A stretch of DNA of 64,000 bases from Bog-473 sp963840435 (GTDB taxonomy: Bacteria > Actinomycetota > Acidimicrobiia > Acidimicrobiales > RAAP-2). The notes beneath the pieces are model-generated. The model searched no databases, was not told the DNA's origin, and saw only the letters and a list, made by a program, of their open reading frames with translations. The translations under genes and the position numbers were made by a program. Below are positions 9,186 to 17,809 of the stretch, piece by piece. Where the stretch lies: contig CAWIYY010000010.1 of assembly GCA_963840435.1 (NCBI GenBank), positions 248,001 through 312,000 on the forward strand, given 5' to 3'. Each line of letters begins with the position of its first letter. The first letter of the stretch is position 1.

Positions 9186-9944
9186 GTGGAGATCCAGGGA
9201 AAGAAGGCCGTCATCGTCGGGGGCGCGTCGGGCATGGCGAAGGCGTCGGCCGAGTTGCTGCGCGAGAAGGGCGCGGACATCGCCATCCTGGACCTGCCGA
9301 GCTCGGCCGGGGCCGAAGTGGCCAAGGAGTTAGGCGGCACCTTCCACGAAGTCGACATCCTCGACCCGGCCCAGACCGAGACGGCGCTGGCCGACGCTGT
9401 GGCCGCCCTGGGCGGCCTGCACATCGCGGTGAACACCGCCGGCGGCGGGGTGGCCAAGCGGACCCTCTCCAAGGAAGGCCCGCACCCGCTCGAGGACTTC
9501 GTCCGGACCATCAACCTCAACCTGGTCGGCACCTTCAACCTCAACCGCCTCCAAGCCGAGGCCATGTCGAAGAACGAGCCGGAGGACGAGGAGCGCGGCG
9601 TCATCATCGACACCGCGTCGATCGCCGCCTACGAGGGGCAGATCGGGCAGGTGGCCTACTCGGCCGCCAAGGCAGGCATCGTCGGCATGGTCTTCACCAT
9701 GGCCCGCGACCTGGGCAGCCTGGGTATCCGGGCCATGGCCATCGCGCCGAGCCTCTTCAGCACCGGGCTCACCAAGGGCATCCCGGACGAGTACGCCAAG
9801 GTGTTGACCAAGGACGCGGCCTTCCCCAAGCGCATGGGTCGGCCCGAGGAGTACGGCAAGCTGGCGGTGGCGATCGTCGAGAACCCGATGCTCAACGGCC
9901 TTTGCATCCGCCTCGACGGCGGTACCCGTTTCGCCCCGAAGTAG
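9186..9944 (+). CDS. SDR-family oxidoreductase, HSD10-like 3-hydroxyacyl-CoA dehydrogenase
   Basis: A 252-residue short-chain dehydrogenase started at GTG 9186 behind GGAGAGG; an upstream extension of the frame is not family-like. The cofactor motif is VGGASGMAKA near residue 10, the DILDPA segment gives the NAD adenine contact, and the active-site QVAYSAAKAG supplies YxxxK with the preceding IDTASIAAYEG Ser. The C-terminus LNGLCIRLDGGTRFAPK matches the type-II 3-hydroxyacyl-CoA dehydrogenase / 17beta-HSD10 group, which acts in beta-oxidation or steroid oxidation. It sits head to tail with a hydrolase and a thioesterase. Confidence 0.92.
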   Translation: MEIQGKKAVIVGGASGMAKASAELLREKGADIAILDLPSSAGAEVAKELGGTFHEVDILDPAQTETALADAVAALGGLHIAVNTAGGGVAKRTLSKEGPHPLEDFVRTINLNLVGTFNLNRLQAEAMSKNEPEDEERGVIIDTASIAAYEGQIGQVAYSAAKAGIVGMVFTMARDLGSLGIRAMAIAPSLFSTGLTKGIPDEYAKVLTKDAAFPKRMGRPEEYGKLAVAIVENPMLNGLCIRLDGGTRFAPK

Positions 9945-9991
9945 TCGCGACCGCCCAGTCACGGCAGCGCAGTGACGACCACAAAGTCACG

Positions 9992-11065
9992 ATGACGTCG
10001 TCACCAGCGGGCGGCGTGCGATCGATCGAACTGCGCGTCGACGTCACCGGGGCGGCGGGCCTCGGTGAGCCGGCACACGTCGCCGTCACCGTGACGACAC
10101 CGGACGAGGTGCCGGCCGGCGGCCCGCCCGTCGTCTGCTTCGCCAAGCCCGGTGCCGGGTACGCCCGGGGCTACTTCACCGAGCCGCTGCCCGGTCCGGC
10201 ACCCGGTCCGGCGGCGGGCGCCCAGGCGGACTGGCACGCGGCGCGGGGGTGGATCGTGGTGGCGGTCGACCACCTCGGTGTCGGCGCAAGCTCGCACCAC
10301 GACGCCGAGCGGTTGGGCTACACACCGGTGGTGGCAGCGGCGCAGGCCGCCGAGACCGAAGTGAGGCAGAAGCTGGCGGCCGGCACCCTGATCGACGGGC
10401 TGGCACCGGCAAAAGATCCGGTCACCGTCGGCATCGGGCAGTCGATGGGTGGCGCGCTCACCATCGTGCAGCAGGGACGGTTCCACTGCTACGACGGCAT
10501 CGGCGTGTTGGGGTACAGCCCGCTGCGGACGCACCCGCCGACGGCACCGGGCACGCCGCCTCTCGGGCTGCCCTGGGTGGCGCGCGACACGGCGCCGTCC
10601 GAGGGCGTGTTCACGAACGGGTTCGCGCTCGCCCTGAGCCTCGAGAACGCGGGCGAACACACCGGCTCCATGACCTGGGGCTTCCACTACGACGACATTC
10701 CGCCCGAAGTGGTGCAGCGCGACATGGACGACTACCCGTTGCGGGGCGGCAACCAGCCGGCGTGGGGCTCGGCCAGCGTCCCCTTCACGGTGGCGCTGTG
10801 GTCGGTCACCCCCGGCGGCGCGCTGGCCGAAGCGGCGGCGGTGCGGGCGCCGGTCCTGGTGGCCCTGGGCGAGCGCGACGTCCTGGTCGATCCGCGTGGC
10901 GAGACCCGGGCCTACGAGTCGTCGCCGAGCGTGGACTTCTTCGTCTGTCCGCGCATGGCGCACATGCACAACTTCGCGGGAACACGGGAGTTGTTCTGGC
11001 GGCGGATCGAGTCGTGGGCGAACTGGGTAGGGGACTGGAAGGCCGCCGGCGCGGCGAGCGCATGA
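9992..11065 (+). CDS. alpha/beta hydrolase
   Basis: A 357-residue hydrolase started at ATG 9992, 47 nt after the SDR gene. The nucleophile elbow is GIGQSMGGAL near residue 150, an aspartate-bearing ALGERDVLVDPRGE strand lies near 295, and the catalytic His probably lies in CPRMAHMHNFAG near 320. There is no signal peptide, so it should be cytoplasmic. The substrate is unknown; the position between an HSD10-like dehydrogenase and a TesB thioesterase suggests an ester or acyl intermediate. The frame is open further upstream but lacks a family-like start there. Confidence 0.82.
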   Translation: MTSSPAGGVRSIELRVDVTGAAGLGEPAHVAVTVTTPDEVPAGGPPVVCFAKPGAGYARGYFTEPLPGPAPGPAAGAQADWHAARGWIVVAVDHLGVGASSHHDAERLGYTPVVAAAQAAETEVRQKLAAGTLIDGLAPAKDPVTVGIGQSMGGALTIVQQGRFHCYDGIGVLGYSPLRTHPPTAPGTPPLGLPWVARDTAPSEGVFTNGFALALSLENAGEHTGSMTWGFHYDDIPPEVVQRDMDDYPLRGGNQPAWGSASVPFTVALWSVTPGGALAEAAAVRAPVLVALGERDVLVDPRGETRAYESSPSVDFFVCPRMAHMHNFAGTRELFWRRIESWANWVGDWKAAGAASA

Positions 11066-11152
11066 GACGGGGCACGGAGACATAGGCGCGCACGCAATGG
11101 CGCAAGCGCACACGTACGGACGAAAGAGGCGCGAACGAAGAGGAGCGGTGTG

Positions 11153-12010
11153 ATGGAGCTCGAGCTGGCCGACGACCTACCCGCCCTGTTGACGCTCGAG
11201 CGCGTCGACCGCGACCTGTTCCGGGCCCGGAACGCCAATCTCGGGCCGCGCCAGACCCTCTACGGCGGGCAGGTGGCGGCCCAGTGCTTGATGGCCGCTG
11301 CGGCCACGATCGAGGACGAGGATCGCCTCCCCCATTCGTTCCACGGGTACTTCCTGCGTCCGGGGCGGACCGACCTGCCGGTCGTGCTGCGGGTCGATCG
11401 CGACCGCGACGGGCGTTCCTTCTCGGCCCGGCACGTGGTGGCGGTGCAAGAGGGTGAGGTCATCTTCTCCATGCTCACGTCGTTCCACGCCGAGCGCGAG
11501 AGCGGGACCTATGACGGCGCGCCACAGCGGGACCGGCCCGATCCCGAGGACATTCCCCGGAGCGGACACCACACCTTGCTCGAGGTACGGGAGGTCACGC
11601 CGACCGATTTTCTGAAGGGAGTCTTCAGCGATTGCGTGTGGGCCCGATCGTCCGCCTCCTTGGGCGACAGCCCCTTGGTGCATCGAGCTGCGCTGGCCTA
11701 CCTCTCGGATCTCGGGTCGGGCTTCGGGCAACGCATGAACCAGATTCAGACCCGGGGCGGGCCCAGCATCGACCACGCCATGTGGTTCCAACAGGACATC
11801 CGGGCCGACGACTGGGTGCTGATCGACCTCGAACCGATCAAGGCCTGGGGCTCGCGCGGCGTCTACCACGGCTCGTTGCGCGGCCGGCACGGCGAGCTTG
11901 GGGCGACGCTCTACCAGGAGCACCTACTGCTGCCGGGAACGATGGAGGACGCGCCCGAGGCGGTGCGCCACGCCCTGGCCGAGCTGCAGGCCTTCGAGGA
12001 ATCAGGCTGA
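11153..12010 (+). CDS. acyl-CoA thioesterase II (TesB-like)
   Basis: A 285-residue double hot-dog thioesterase that hydrolyses acyl-CoA to free acid and CoA. The first half has LYGGQVAAQCLMAA and SFHGYFLRPGR, the second PSIDHAMWFQQ and GRHGELGATLYQEHLL. In E. coli TesB the catalytic residues are Asp, Thr and Gln; the Asp of SIDHAMWF and the Gln of LYQEHLL are present, and the Thr position appears to be Ser in SRGVYHGSL. AGGAG lies 7 nt before ATG 11153; a GTG three bases earlier is an equal alternative. The stop is 5 nt before the next gene. Confidence 0.93.
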   Translation: MELELADDLPALLTLERVDRDLFRARNANLGPRQTLYGGQVAAQCLMAAAATIEDEDRLPHSFHGYFLRPGRTDLPVVLRVDRDRDGRSFSARHVVAVQEGEVIFSMLTSFHAERESGTYDGAPQRDRPDPEDIPRSGHHTLLEVREVTPTDFLKGVFSDCVWARSSASLGDSPLVHRAALAYLSDLGSGFGQRMNQIQTRGGPSIDHAMWFQQDIRADDWVLIDLEPIKAWGSRGVYHGSLRGRHGELGATLYQEHLLLPGTMEDAPEAVRHALAELQAFEESG

Positions 12011-12015
12011 CGCAG

Positions 12016-13059
12016 GTGAGCGACGCGTCGCAGGGTCCCGATTGGTGGCGAGCCAGCGACGGGATGTGGTACCCGCCCGAGTCGCATCCTGCCTACGTCG
12101 CTCGTCGAGTGACGGGACCCATTGCTACCGTCTCGGGGACTGGCGTCCAGACGGCCGAGCGGCGGCGGCAGGCGGGCGCGACGGAGTCCGGCGTGTTCTC
12201 CGCACTGCGCGTCGTCAGCGTGGCCGCGCTGGTGCTGTCGATCATCGGGGTCTTCTTGCCGTGGGTGACCACCGACGGCGCGCTCTTCGGGCTGGCCTTG
12301 CGTCCCAGCGTGGCTGGTATCGACCTTGGTTCGGGCCAGATCCTCTGCGGCATCCTCGCGGTCGTGTTGCTGCTCAGCTGGTGGCACCTGGCAGCGACCA
12401 ACCGGATCACTGGAGCAGTCCTCTTCGCCGCCTGGCTGGGCGCGCTGGCGCTGTCGGTCTACGAGATGGTCGACATCATTGTGCTGCCGACCAGGGGACT
12501 CGTCACACTCGACGTCGGCGTAGGGCTGTATCTGTGTGCCTTCGCCGCGCTCGTGGGCTCTGCCTGCAGCCTGACTGACGCCGCCCAACCTTGGTCCGGA
12601 GCCGGTCCCGCCGGGCCGGTGGCTCCCGGTGTGATGTGGGCCGGCGGTCTGCTTGCGCTCGGGGTGGTGGCTGGGGCGTCGCTCCTCGGGTCCCAGTCGG
12701 GGACAAGCCCGGTGGGGCCGATCCCGGCCTTGTCGCCGGACCGACCGTTCAACAACGGCGTGGGTGGCCCGGGGCCGGCGAGCGGTGGCACCGGGTCGAG
12801 CGGGAACTCGGGGAACTCGGGGAACTCGGGGAACTCCGGCAACTCGGGCAACTCGGGCAACTCGGGCAACTCGGGCAACTCGGGGGGCACAGGCCCGAGC
12901 GGGTCCACTGGGAGCAGCGGGAACAGCGGCCAGGGCAATTCTGGATCGGGGAATTCCGGACCGGGCTTCTTCGGGAATTCTGGGACTAGCGGATTCGGGC
13001 AGGACCCGTCCGGGAACACGGGCGCCGGGAATTCCGGCTCGGGCGGCCTCGGGACTTAG
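12016..13059 (+). CDS. WYPPE-motif multi-pass membrane protein with Gly-Asn-Ser repeat tail
   Basis: Function unrecognised. The 347-residue product starts at GTG 12016. Its N-terminal 30 residues carry PDWWRASDGMWYPPE, a short motif common in actinobacterial (notably Acidimicrobiia) membrane proteins. About five hydrophobic segments follow (around 61-83, 107-124, 132-148, 166-184, 205-225), the first ending in LPW. Residues 262-347 are low-complexity, with nine perfect GNS units and then GNSG/GNTG variants. The tail should be flexible and possibly outside the membrane. A shorter paralogue with the same LPW-terminated first helix and a Gly/Thr-rich tail is encoded at 14538. Confidence 0.8.
   Translation: MSDASQGPDWWRASDGMWYPPESHPAYVARRVTGPIATVSGTGVQTAERRRQAGATESGVFSALRVVSVAALVLSIIGVFLPWVTTDGALFGLALRPSVAGIDLGSGQILCGILAVVLLLSWWHLAATNRITGAVLFAAWLGALALSVYEMVDIIVLPTRGLVTLDVGVGLYLCAFAALVGSACSLTDAAQPWSGAGPAGPVAPGVMWAGGLLALGVVAGASLLGSQSGTSPVGPIPALSPDRPFNNGVGGPGPASGGTGSSGNSGNSGNSGNSGNSGNSGNSGNSGNSGGTGPSGSTGSSGNSGQGNSGSGNSGPGFFGNSGTSGFGQDPSGNTGAGNSGSGGLGT
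12802..12882 (+). repeat. nine tandem 9-nt units encoding (Gly-Asn-Ser)9
   Basis: Nine copies of a 9-nt unit, GGGAACTCG in the first part and GGCAACTCG in the second, run in frame inside the membrane protein gene. The two blocks of sub-variants suggest separate rounds of slippage expansion. The copy number is probably polymorphic. Confidence 0.9.
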
Positions 13060-13186
13060 CAGCGGCATCCGGGCGTCACCGTGCCTTCAGCAAGGGACTG
13101 GCACCGCGTCCTCGAAGCCAACGCCGGTCCGGCACAGCCAACCGCGTCGAAGCCGCCCGGCGGCACGTGAGCACTATCTTGCGTGC

Positions 13187-13750
13187 GTGGCGAGGTCGGA
13201 AGGTCCGGGAGGCACATGGCCCTCTCCGACGCTCTTCGTGATGGTCGGACTTCCCGCGTCAGGCAAGACGACGCGGGCCAAGCAGATCGAACAAGATGCC
13301 CGTGCTCTGCGACTGACTCCGGACGAATGGATGATTCCGCTGTTCGGCGAATCCGAGGCAGGTGGGAAGCGCGAAATCCTGGAGGGACGATTCATCTGGT
13401 TGGCATTGCGAACTCTGGGCAACGGGACGAATGTGGTCCTTGATTTCGGTGTGTGGACCAAAAGCGAGAGAACGGCGCTCCGTTCTCTGGCGGCCACGGT
13501 CGGAGCATCGTGCACGCTCGAGTACTTGGAGGTGGACGAAAAAGATCAGAGGTCTCGCCGTGACGGCCGAGCCGCGAGCGAGCCGCAGACAACGTTTCTG
13601 ATCAGCGACGACGAACTGCGCGAATACCGCCAAATGTTCGAAGAACCCGACGAGGCCGAACTTGAAGCACGCGAAATCGACCCACCGCCACCCGGCTATG
13701 CGTCCTGGTCCTCGTGGGCTTCCGATCGCTGGCCGACATCGATGCAGTGA
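13187..13750 (+). CDS. P-loop AAA-type kinase-like ATP-binding protein
   Basis: A 187-residue protein started at GTG 13187, with a TATCTT -10-like hexamer 6 nt before it, which suggests leaderless translation. The Walker A VGLPASGKTTRAKQIEQ lies near residues 25-41 and is followed by the LTPDEWM pattern. NVVLDFGVW fits the second acidic motif, and EYLEVDEKDQRSRRDGR resembles the lid region of small-molecule or polynucleotide kinases. This matches the zeta-toxin/Pnk-like ATP-binding group of stand-alone kinases. The substrate is unknown, and no antitoxin partner is visible, so a toxin role is not supported. Confidence 0.8.
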   Translation: MARSEGPGGTWPSPTLFVMVGLPASGKTTRAKQIEQDARALRLTPDEWMIPLFGESEAGGKREILEGRFIWLALRTLGNGTNVVLDFGVWTKSERTALRSLAATVGASCTLEYLEVDEKDQRSRRDGRAASEPQTTFLISDDELREYRQMFEEPDEAELEAREIDPPPPGYASWSSWASDRWPTSMQ

Positions 13751-13795
13751 GCAATGAGGCCGTGTGGGACACAAGCGTGTCTCGACCGCCACTCC

Positions 13796-14347
13796 CTACG
13801 ACTCGAGGCAATCCGCCAAGGACACTTCGTGGCTCCCGTCGCGATGCTGGGGCACATGCCTCGAGGAGTACGCCTCCGCGTTGAACCTGACCGATTCCCC
13901 GTTCACGACACCGGGTCTGATGCGGGCCGGAACCCCGAGGGCCATCGCGCCAGCCGGGACTTCGGTCCCCGGAGGGACGACCGCGCCCGCCCCGACGAGC
14001 GAAGCCGAGCGGCAAGTGGCGCCCTCCAGGACGACCGCGCCCGAGCCGACGAGCACCAGGTCCTCGAGAACGCACCCTTCGAGATGGGCCAGGTGGCCGA
14101 TCACACAGTCGGAACCGATCCGAGTCTGCTTCCACAATTGGGTGTGGATGACGGCGCCGTCCTGTATGGAAGTCCGGGCACCGATCACGATCGGTCCGTT
14201 GTCGGCGCGGATGATGGCCCCTGGCCAGACACTCGAGCTCGCTCCAATTCGGACCTCGCCGATCAGAACGGCCTGTGGGTGGATGTACGCCTCAGGGTGA
14301 ATTCGTGGCCGCTCGTCGCCCAGCGCATAGAGAGTCATGGAGCCCAT
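13796..14347 (-). CDS. gamma-type carbonic anhydrase-like hexapeptide-repeat protein
   Basis: A 183-residue left-handed beta-helix protein. Hexapeptide repeats (VLIGEV, VWPGAI, IVIGAR, TRIGSD, VLVGSG, SLVGAG) run from about residue 27 to 150. The metal-site candidates of the gamma-CA/PaaY group are the His residues in DGAVIHTQ and GHLAHLEGC. The C-terminal 30 residues are helical and charged. The start is ATG 14347 or an in-frame ATG three codons later. It either hydrates CO2 or is a PaaY-like thioesterase; the sequence cannot decide. It is a monocistronic minus-strand gene. Confidence 0.88.
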   Translation of the reverse strand: MGSMTLYALGDERPRIHPEAYIHPQAVLIGEVRIGASSSVWPGAIIRADNGPIVIGARTSIQDGAVIHTQLWKQTRIGSDCVIGHLAHLEGCVLEDLVLVGSGAVVLEGATCRSASLVGAGAVVPPGTEVPAGAMALGVPARIRPGVVNGESVRFNAEAYSSRHVPQHRDGSHEVSLADCLES

Positions 14348-14537
14348 TCAAACAGCGGCGGAAAAGCCCACCTCCGGCCGTCAGGCCCGGAACCCCAGCC
14401 CCGGGGGCATCCGACCCCACCTCATCACCTCTCCGGCCAGGAAGAGCCCTCGCTCCGATCGAGGCTCGACGCGACCGGTCGTGATAGGCAACAATTGAGG
14501 AACTCTGCCGTAGGGCGCAGCAGAAACGAGGGCGCCG

Positions 14538-15527
14538 ATGAGCCAACCGCCGGAGCAGCCTGACCGGCCGACCAGCACCGTGAGTCCGACGTCGCCGCCC
14601 CTGCCCTGGGTCAACCTGGCCGGGCTGCTCCTGGCCGCCGGCGGACTCTTCCTGCCATGGACATCTGGCGGTGGCGGAGACCGCATGGGCATCGAGACGG
14701 ATGCCGGTGCCCTCTTCGCCATCGTCCTGTTCGTCACGGTCCTGCTCACCGGCCCCCAGGTGCGGCGGAACGATCGTGAGACCACCTGGGTGCTGGTGCT
14801 GTCCTGGTACGCACTCCTCTCCGTCGCCGTGTTCGAGATCGTCCGCCTCTCGGCGCTCTCGACGGCGCAGGCATCGGCCGTCTCCATCGGGCCGGGGCTC
14901 TACCTCTGCACGCTGGCCGGCGCCATTGGGACGGCGGCCGCGACCTTGGCGGCCGCCGACCGCTGGCTGGCCCAGTGCGCCGATCCCTGGATGAAGACGC
15001 GTACCCGGTGGCTCCCATCCGTGGCCGCCGGCGCCATGCTCGTGGCCCTCCCCATCTTCGGCCTCCTCGGCCACGACGCGGTGCGGACACCGGCACTCTC
15101 GGCCACGGCCCACCGGGTGGCGCCCGGCAGCCGCGACGGCTCGGCCGCACTCGGCGCCACCCCGCAGTCGAGCAGCACGAGCACGACGAGCGCGCTGGCC
15201 GGCGCGGCCCCGAGCACGCCGACGAGCACGGAGATCGGCAACACGGGGAACACCGCACCGACCGGACCCGGTGATTTCCCCGGGACCGCCATGGACACGG
15301 TCTGGCCCGGCTACACCGGTGCGCCTGGAACGTCGTACGTGTGGCCCGGCTATCTCGTCCCCGGGAACACCGGCGCCACGGGGGACTCGGGTTCATCCGG
15401 GGCCACGGGCAACACGGGCGCGCCGCCCACGACGACGAGCTCCACCATGGACGTGGCCTCGAGCATGCAGACGCCGCCGGGCGTGTCTTCCGGGGGTGGC
15501 AACGGGGTCAGCGCAGCGGCCTCGTAG
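14538..15527 (+). CDS. multi-pass membrane protein with Gly/Thr/Ser-rich tail
   Basis: Unrecognised 329-residue protein, apparently a paralogue of the one at 12016. Both have a short Pro-rich cytoplasmic N-terminus, a first helix ending in LPW (residues 39-41 here), a GLYLCTLA-type later helix (GLYLCAFA in the paralogue), four to five membrane segments in the first 190 residues and a low-complexity tail. Here the tail is about 130 residues rich in Ser, Thr, Gly and Asn (NTGATGDSG, GATGNTGAP). It lacks the WYPPE motif. The gene starts at ATG 14538 behind GAGGG and stands alone between a divergent carbonic anhydrase-like gene and the fused acyl-CoA dehydrogenase. Confidence 0.75.
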   Translation: MSQPPEQPDRPTSTVSPTSPPLPWVNLAGLLLAAGGLFLPWTSGGGGDRMGIETDAGALFAIVLFVTVLLTGPQVRRNDRETTWVLVLSWYALLSVAVFEIVRLSALSTAQASAVSIGPGLYLCTLAGAIGTAAATLAAADRWLAQCADPWMKTRTRWLPSVAAGAMLVALPIFGLLGHDAVRTPALSATAHRVAPGSRDGSAALGATPQSSSTSTTSALAGAAPSTPTSTEIGNTGNTAPTGPGDFPGTAMDTVWPGYTGAPGTSYVWPGYLVPGNTGATGDSGSSGATGNTGAPPTTTSSTMDVASSMQTPPGVSSGGGNGVSAAAS

Positions 15528-15614
15528 CAGCTGCACCCCATTGTCGGCACTCCGGGTGACTATGCAAGGCTCCTCCGGGCCACCCATCGCTGGGCTGGGC
15601 GGAAGTTAAAAGAG

Positions 15615-15620
15615 GATACT
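15615..15620 (+). promoter_or_regulatory. -10 element (GATACT) for a leaderless transcript
   Basis: GATACT ends 7 nt before ATG 15628 in a short AT-rich patch (TTAAAAGAGGATACTATTTAGC). No Shine-Dalgarno is present. The spacing would place the transcription start at or next to the A of the start codon. Confidence 0.55.
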
Positions 15621-15627
15621 ATTTAGC

Positions 15628-17787
15628 ATGCCGATCGCCATCACCGAAGACCACCGCGCGCTGGGCCAGACCGCCTCGGACTTCCTGGCCAAGCGCGACG
15701 CCCGGGGCGTAGCGCGGTCATTGCTCGAGGCGGAGCGGGAGGGTCTGCCCCCGTTCTGGAGCGAGCTGGCCGAGCTGGGCTGGCTGGGGCTCCACCTGCC
15801 CGAGAGCAGGGGCGGATCGGGCTTCGGGCTGCCCGAGCTCGTCGTCGTGGTCGAAGAGCTCGGACGGGCCATGGCCCCCGGCCCCTTCGTCCCCACGGTC
15901 ATCGCCAGCGCGGTGCTCGACGCGGGCGCCTCCGACGAGGTGGCGGCGCGCCTGGTGCCCGGCCTGGCCGACGGATCGGCCCTCGCAGGCATCGCGCTGA
16001 CTTCGGACATCACGATCACCGGAGGCAAGGCCGCCGGGACCGCTCCGGGGGTCCTGGGCGGCGGCCTGGCCACCATCCTCGTGCTGCCCGCGGGCGACGA
16101 CGTCATCGTGCTGGACGCGGCGTCGCCGGGGGTGACCGTGGAGCGGCCGACCAACCTCGATCCCACCCGTCGATCGGCCCGGGTCACGCTCGACGGCGCG
16201 CCGGTCGAGGTGATCGAGGGTGGGGCGCGGGCGCTGGTGGACCTGGCCCGGCTGATCATCGCCGCCGAGGCCGTCGGCCTGGCCTCCGAGTGCACGGAGC
16301 AGGCGGCCGCCTACGCCAAGGTCCGCCTCCAGTTCGGCCGGCCCATCGCCATGTTCCAGGCGGTGAAGCACCACTGCGCCAACATGCTCGTGGCCAGCGA
16401 GTTGGCCACAGCCAACGTGTGGGACGCCGCCCGGGCCGCCGAGGAGGGCGGCGAGCAGCGCAGGTACACCGCGGCGATGGCGGCCGTGCTGGCGCTCGAG
16501 GCGGCTGACCTCTGCGCCAACCTCAACATGCAGGTGCACGGGGGCATCGGCTTCACCTGGGAGCACGACGCCCACCTCTTCCTGCGCCGGGCCACCGCGC
16601 TCGAGGCACTGGTCGACACCGAGGCGGCGGCCATCGACGTGGCGGCGGCGGTGCGCGGCGGGACGAAGCGCGCGCGCACCATCGACCTGCCGCCGGAGGC
16701 CGAGCCGGTGCGCGACGAGGTGCGGGCGTTCGCCGACCGGGTCAAGGACCTGGACGCGTCCGGACGCCGGGCCGCCATGATCGAGACCGGGTACGTGATG
16801 CCGCACTGGCCCAAGCCCTGGGGGCGTGATGCCGGTGCGGTGGAGCAGCTGGTGATCGAGCAGGAGTTCCGGGCGGCCGGGGTGACCCGTCCCCAGTACG
16901 GGATCACCGGGTGGGTGATCCTGACGCTCGTCCAGCACGCCACGGAGGATCAGGTGGCCCGCTGGGTCCTGCCGGCGTTGCGCCAGGACGTCATCTGGTG
17001 CCAGCTCTTCAGCGAGCCCGACGCCGGTAGCGACGCCGCGGGGATCAAGACCCGGGGCACCCGGGTCGAGGGCGGCTGGCTGATCAACGGCCAGAAGGTG
17101 TGGACGAGCGGGGCCCACCGCGCCAGCTTCGGCCTGGCCACCATCCGCACTGACCCCGACGTGCCCAAGCACGAGGGCATCACGACCATGGTCATCGACA
17201 TGCACGCCGAGGGCGTGGAGGTCAGGCCGCTGCGCATGGTGACCGGGCACTCCGAGTTCAACGAGGTCTTCTTCAACGACGTCTTCGTCCCCGACGACGA
17301 CGTGGTGGGTCCGGTCAACGGCGGCTGGACGGTGGCCCGGGCCACCCTGGGCAACGAGTCCGTCTCGATCGGCGGGGGCTCGGGCGGTGGAGGCGGCATG
17401 ACGCCGGCCATGGTGGTGGCCGCCTTTGACAGCCAGCCCGAACGACTGGCCGGTGGCGCCGTGCGCATCGGGCGCTACGTGTCACAGAACGAGGCGATGG
17501 CGGTCCTCAACATGCGCGGTGCCCACCGGGCGGTCATTGGCGGCGGTCCCGGGCCCGAGGGGAACGTGACCAAGCTCGTGCTCTCCGAGCTGGGGCACGA
17601 GGCGGCCGCCATCATCGGGGCGCTGGGTGGTGCCGAGACCCTCTACTCGGACGGGCTCGGTGCGCTCTCCACCTCCATGATCCTGATGCACCGGGGCCTC
17701 TCCATCGCGGGCGGCACCTCGGAGATCAAGCGCAACCAGATCGGCGAGCGCATCCTCGGCCTGCCCCGGGACCCGCTCATCAACTGA
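15628..17787 (+). CDS. fused two-domain acyl-CoA dehydrogenase (FadE34-like)
   Basis: A 719-residue chain made of two acyl-CoA dehydrogenase units: about 1-345 and 355-719. Unit 1 ends with QVHGGIGFTWEHD; unit 2 has the FAD/substrate core WCQLFSEPDAGSD, a WTSGAHRA segment and ends GGTSEIKRNQIGERILGLPR. M. tuberculosis FadE34 has the same fused length and oxidises a steroid side-chain CoA ester; steroid ACADs otherwise form alpha2beta2 tetramers. By analogy, only one half should be catalytic; at the MCAD Glu376 position unit 2 shows Gly-Gly-Thr. The gene has an apparently leaderless start. The steroid role is inference. Confidence 0.9.
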   Translation: MPIAITEDHRALGQTASDFLAKRDARGVARSLLEAEREGLPPFWSELAELGWLGLHLPESRGGSGFGLPELVVVVEELGRAMAPGPFVPTVIASAVLDAGASDEVAARLVPGLADGSALAGIALTSDITITGGKAAGTAPGVLGGGLATILVLPAGDDVIVLDAASPGVTVERPTNLDPTRRSARVTLDGAPVEVIEGGARALVDLARLIIAAEAVGLASECTEQAAAYAKVRLQFGRPIAMFQAVKHHCANMLVASELATANVWDAARAAEEGGEQRRYTAAMAAVLALEAADLCANLNMQVHGGIGFTWEHDAHLFLRRATALEALVDTEAAAIDVAAAVRGGTKRARTIDLPPEAEPVRDEVRAFADRVKDLDASGRRAAMIETGYVMPHWPKPWGRDAGAVEQLVIEQEFRAAGVTRPQYGITGWVILTLVQHATEDQVARWVLPALRQDVIWCQLFSEPDAGSDAAGIKTRGTRVEGGWLINGQKVWTSGAHRASFGLATIRTDPDVPKHEGITTMVIDMHAEGVEVRPLRMVTGHSEFNEVFFNDVFVPDDDVVGPVNGGWTVARATLGNESVSIGGGSGGGGGMTPAMVVAAFDSQPERLAGGAVRIGRYVSQNEAMAVLNMRGAHRAVIGGGPGPEGNVTKLVLSELGHEAAAIIGALGGAETLYSDGLGALSTSMILMHRGLSIAGGTSEIKRNQIGERILGLPRDPLIN

Positions 17788-17809
17788 CGCCCCCGCTCGC
17801 TTCTTGCGT

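Noticed and set aside
12802..12882. Possible CRISPR-like array
   Set aside because: The units are 9 nt long, directly adjacent with no spacers, and encode in-frame Gly-Asn-Ser repeats.
13187..13750. Zeta-type toxin of a toxin-antitoxin pair
   Set aside because: The P-loop kinase similarity fits, but no small antitoxin gene adjoins it on either side, so only an ATP-binding kinase-like call is made.
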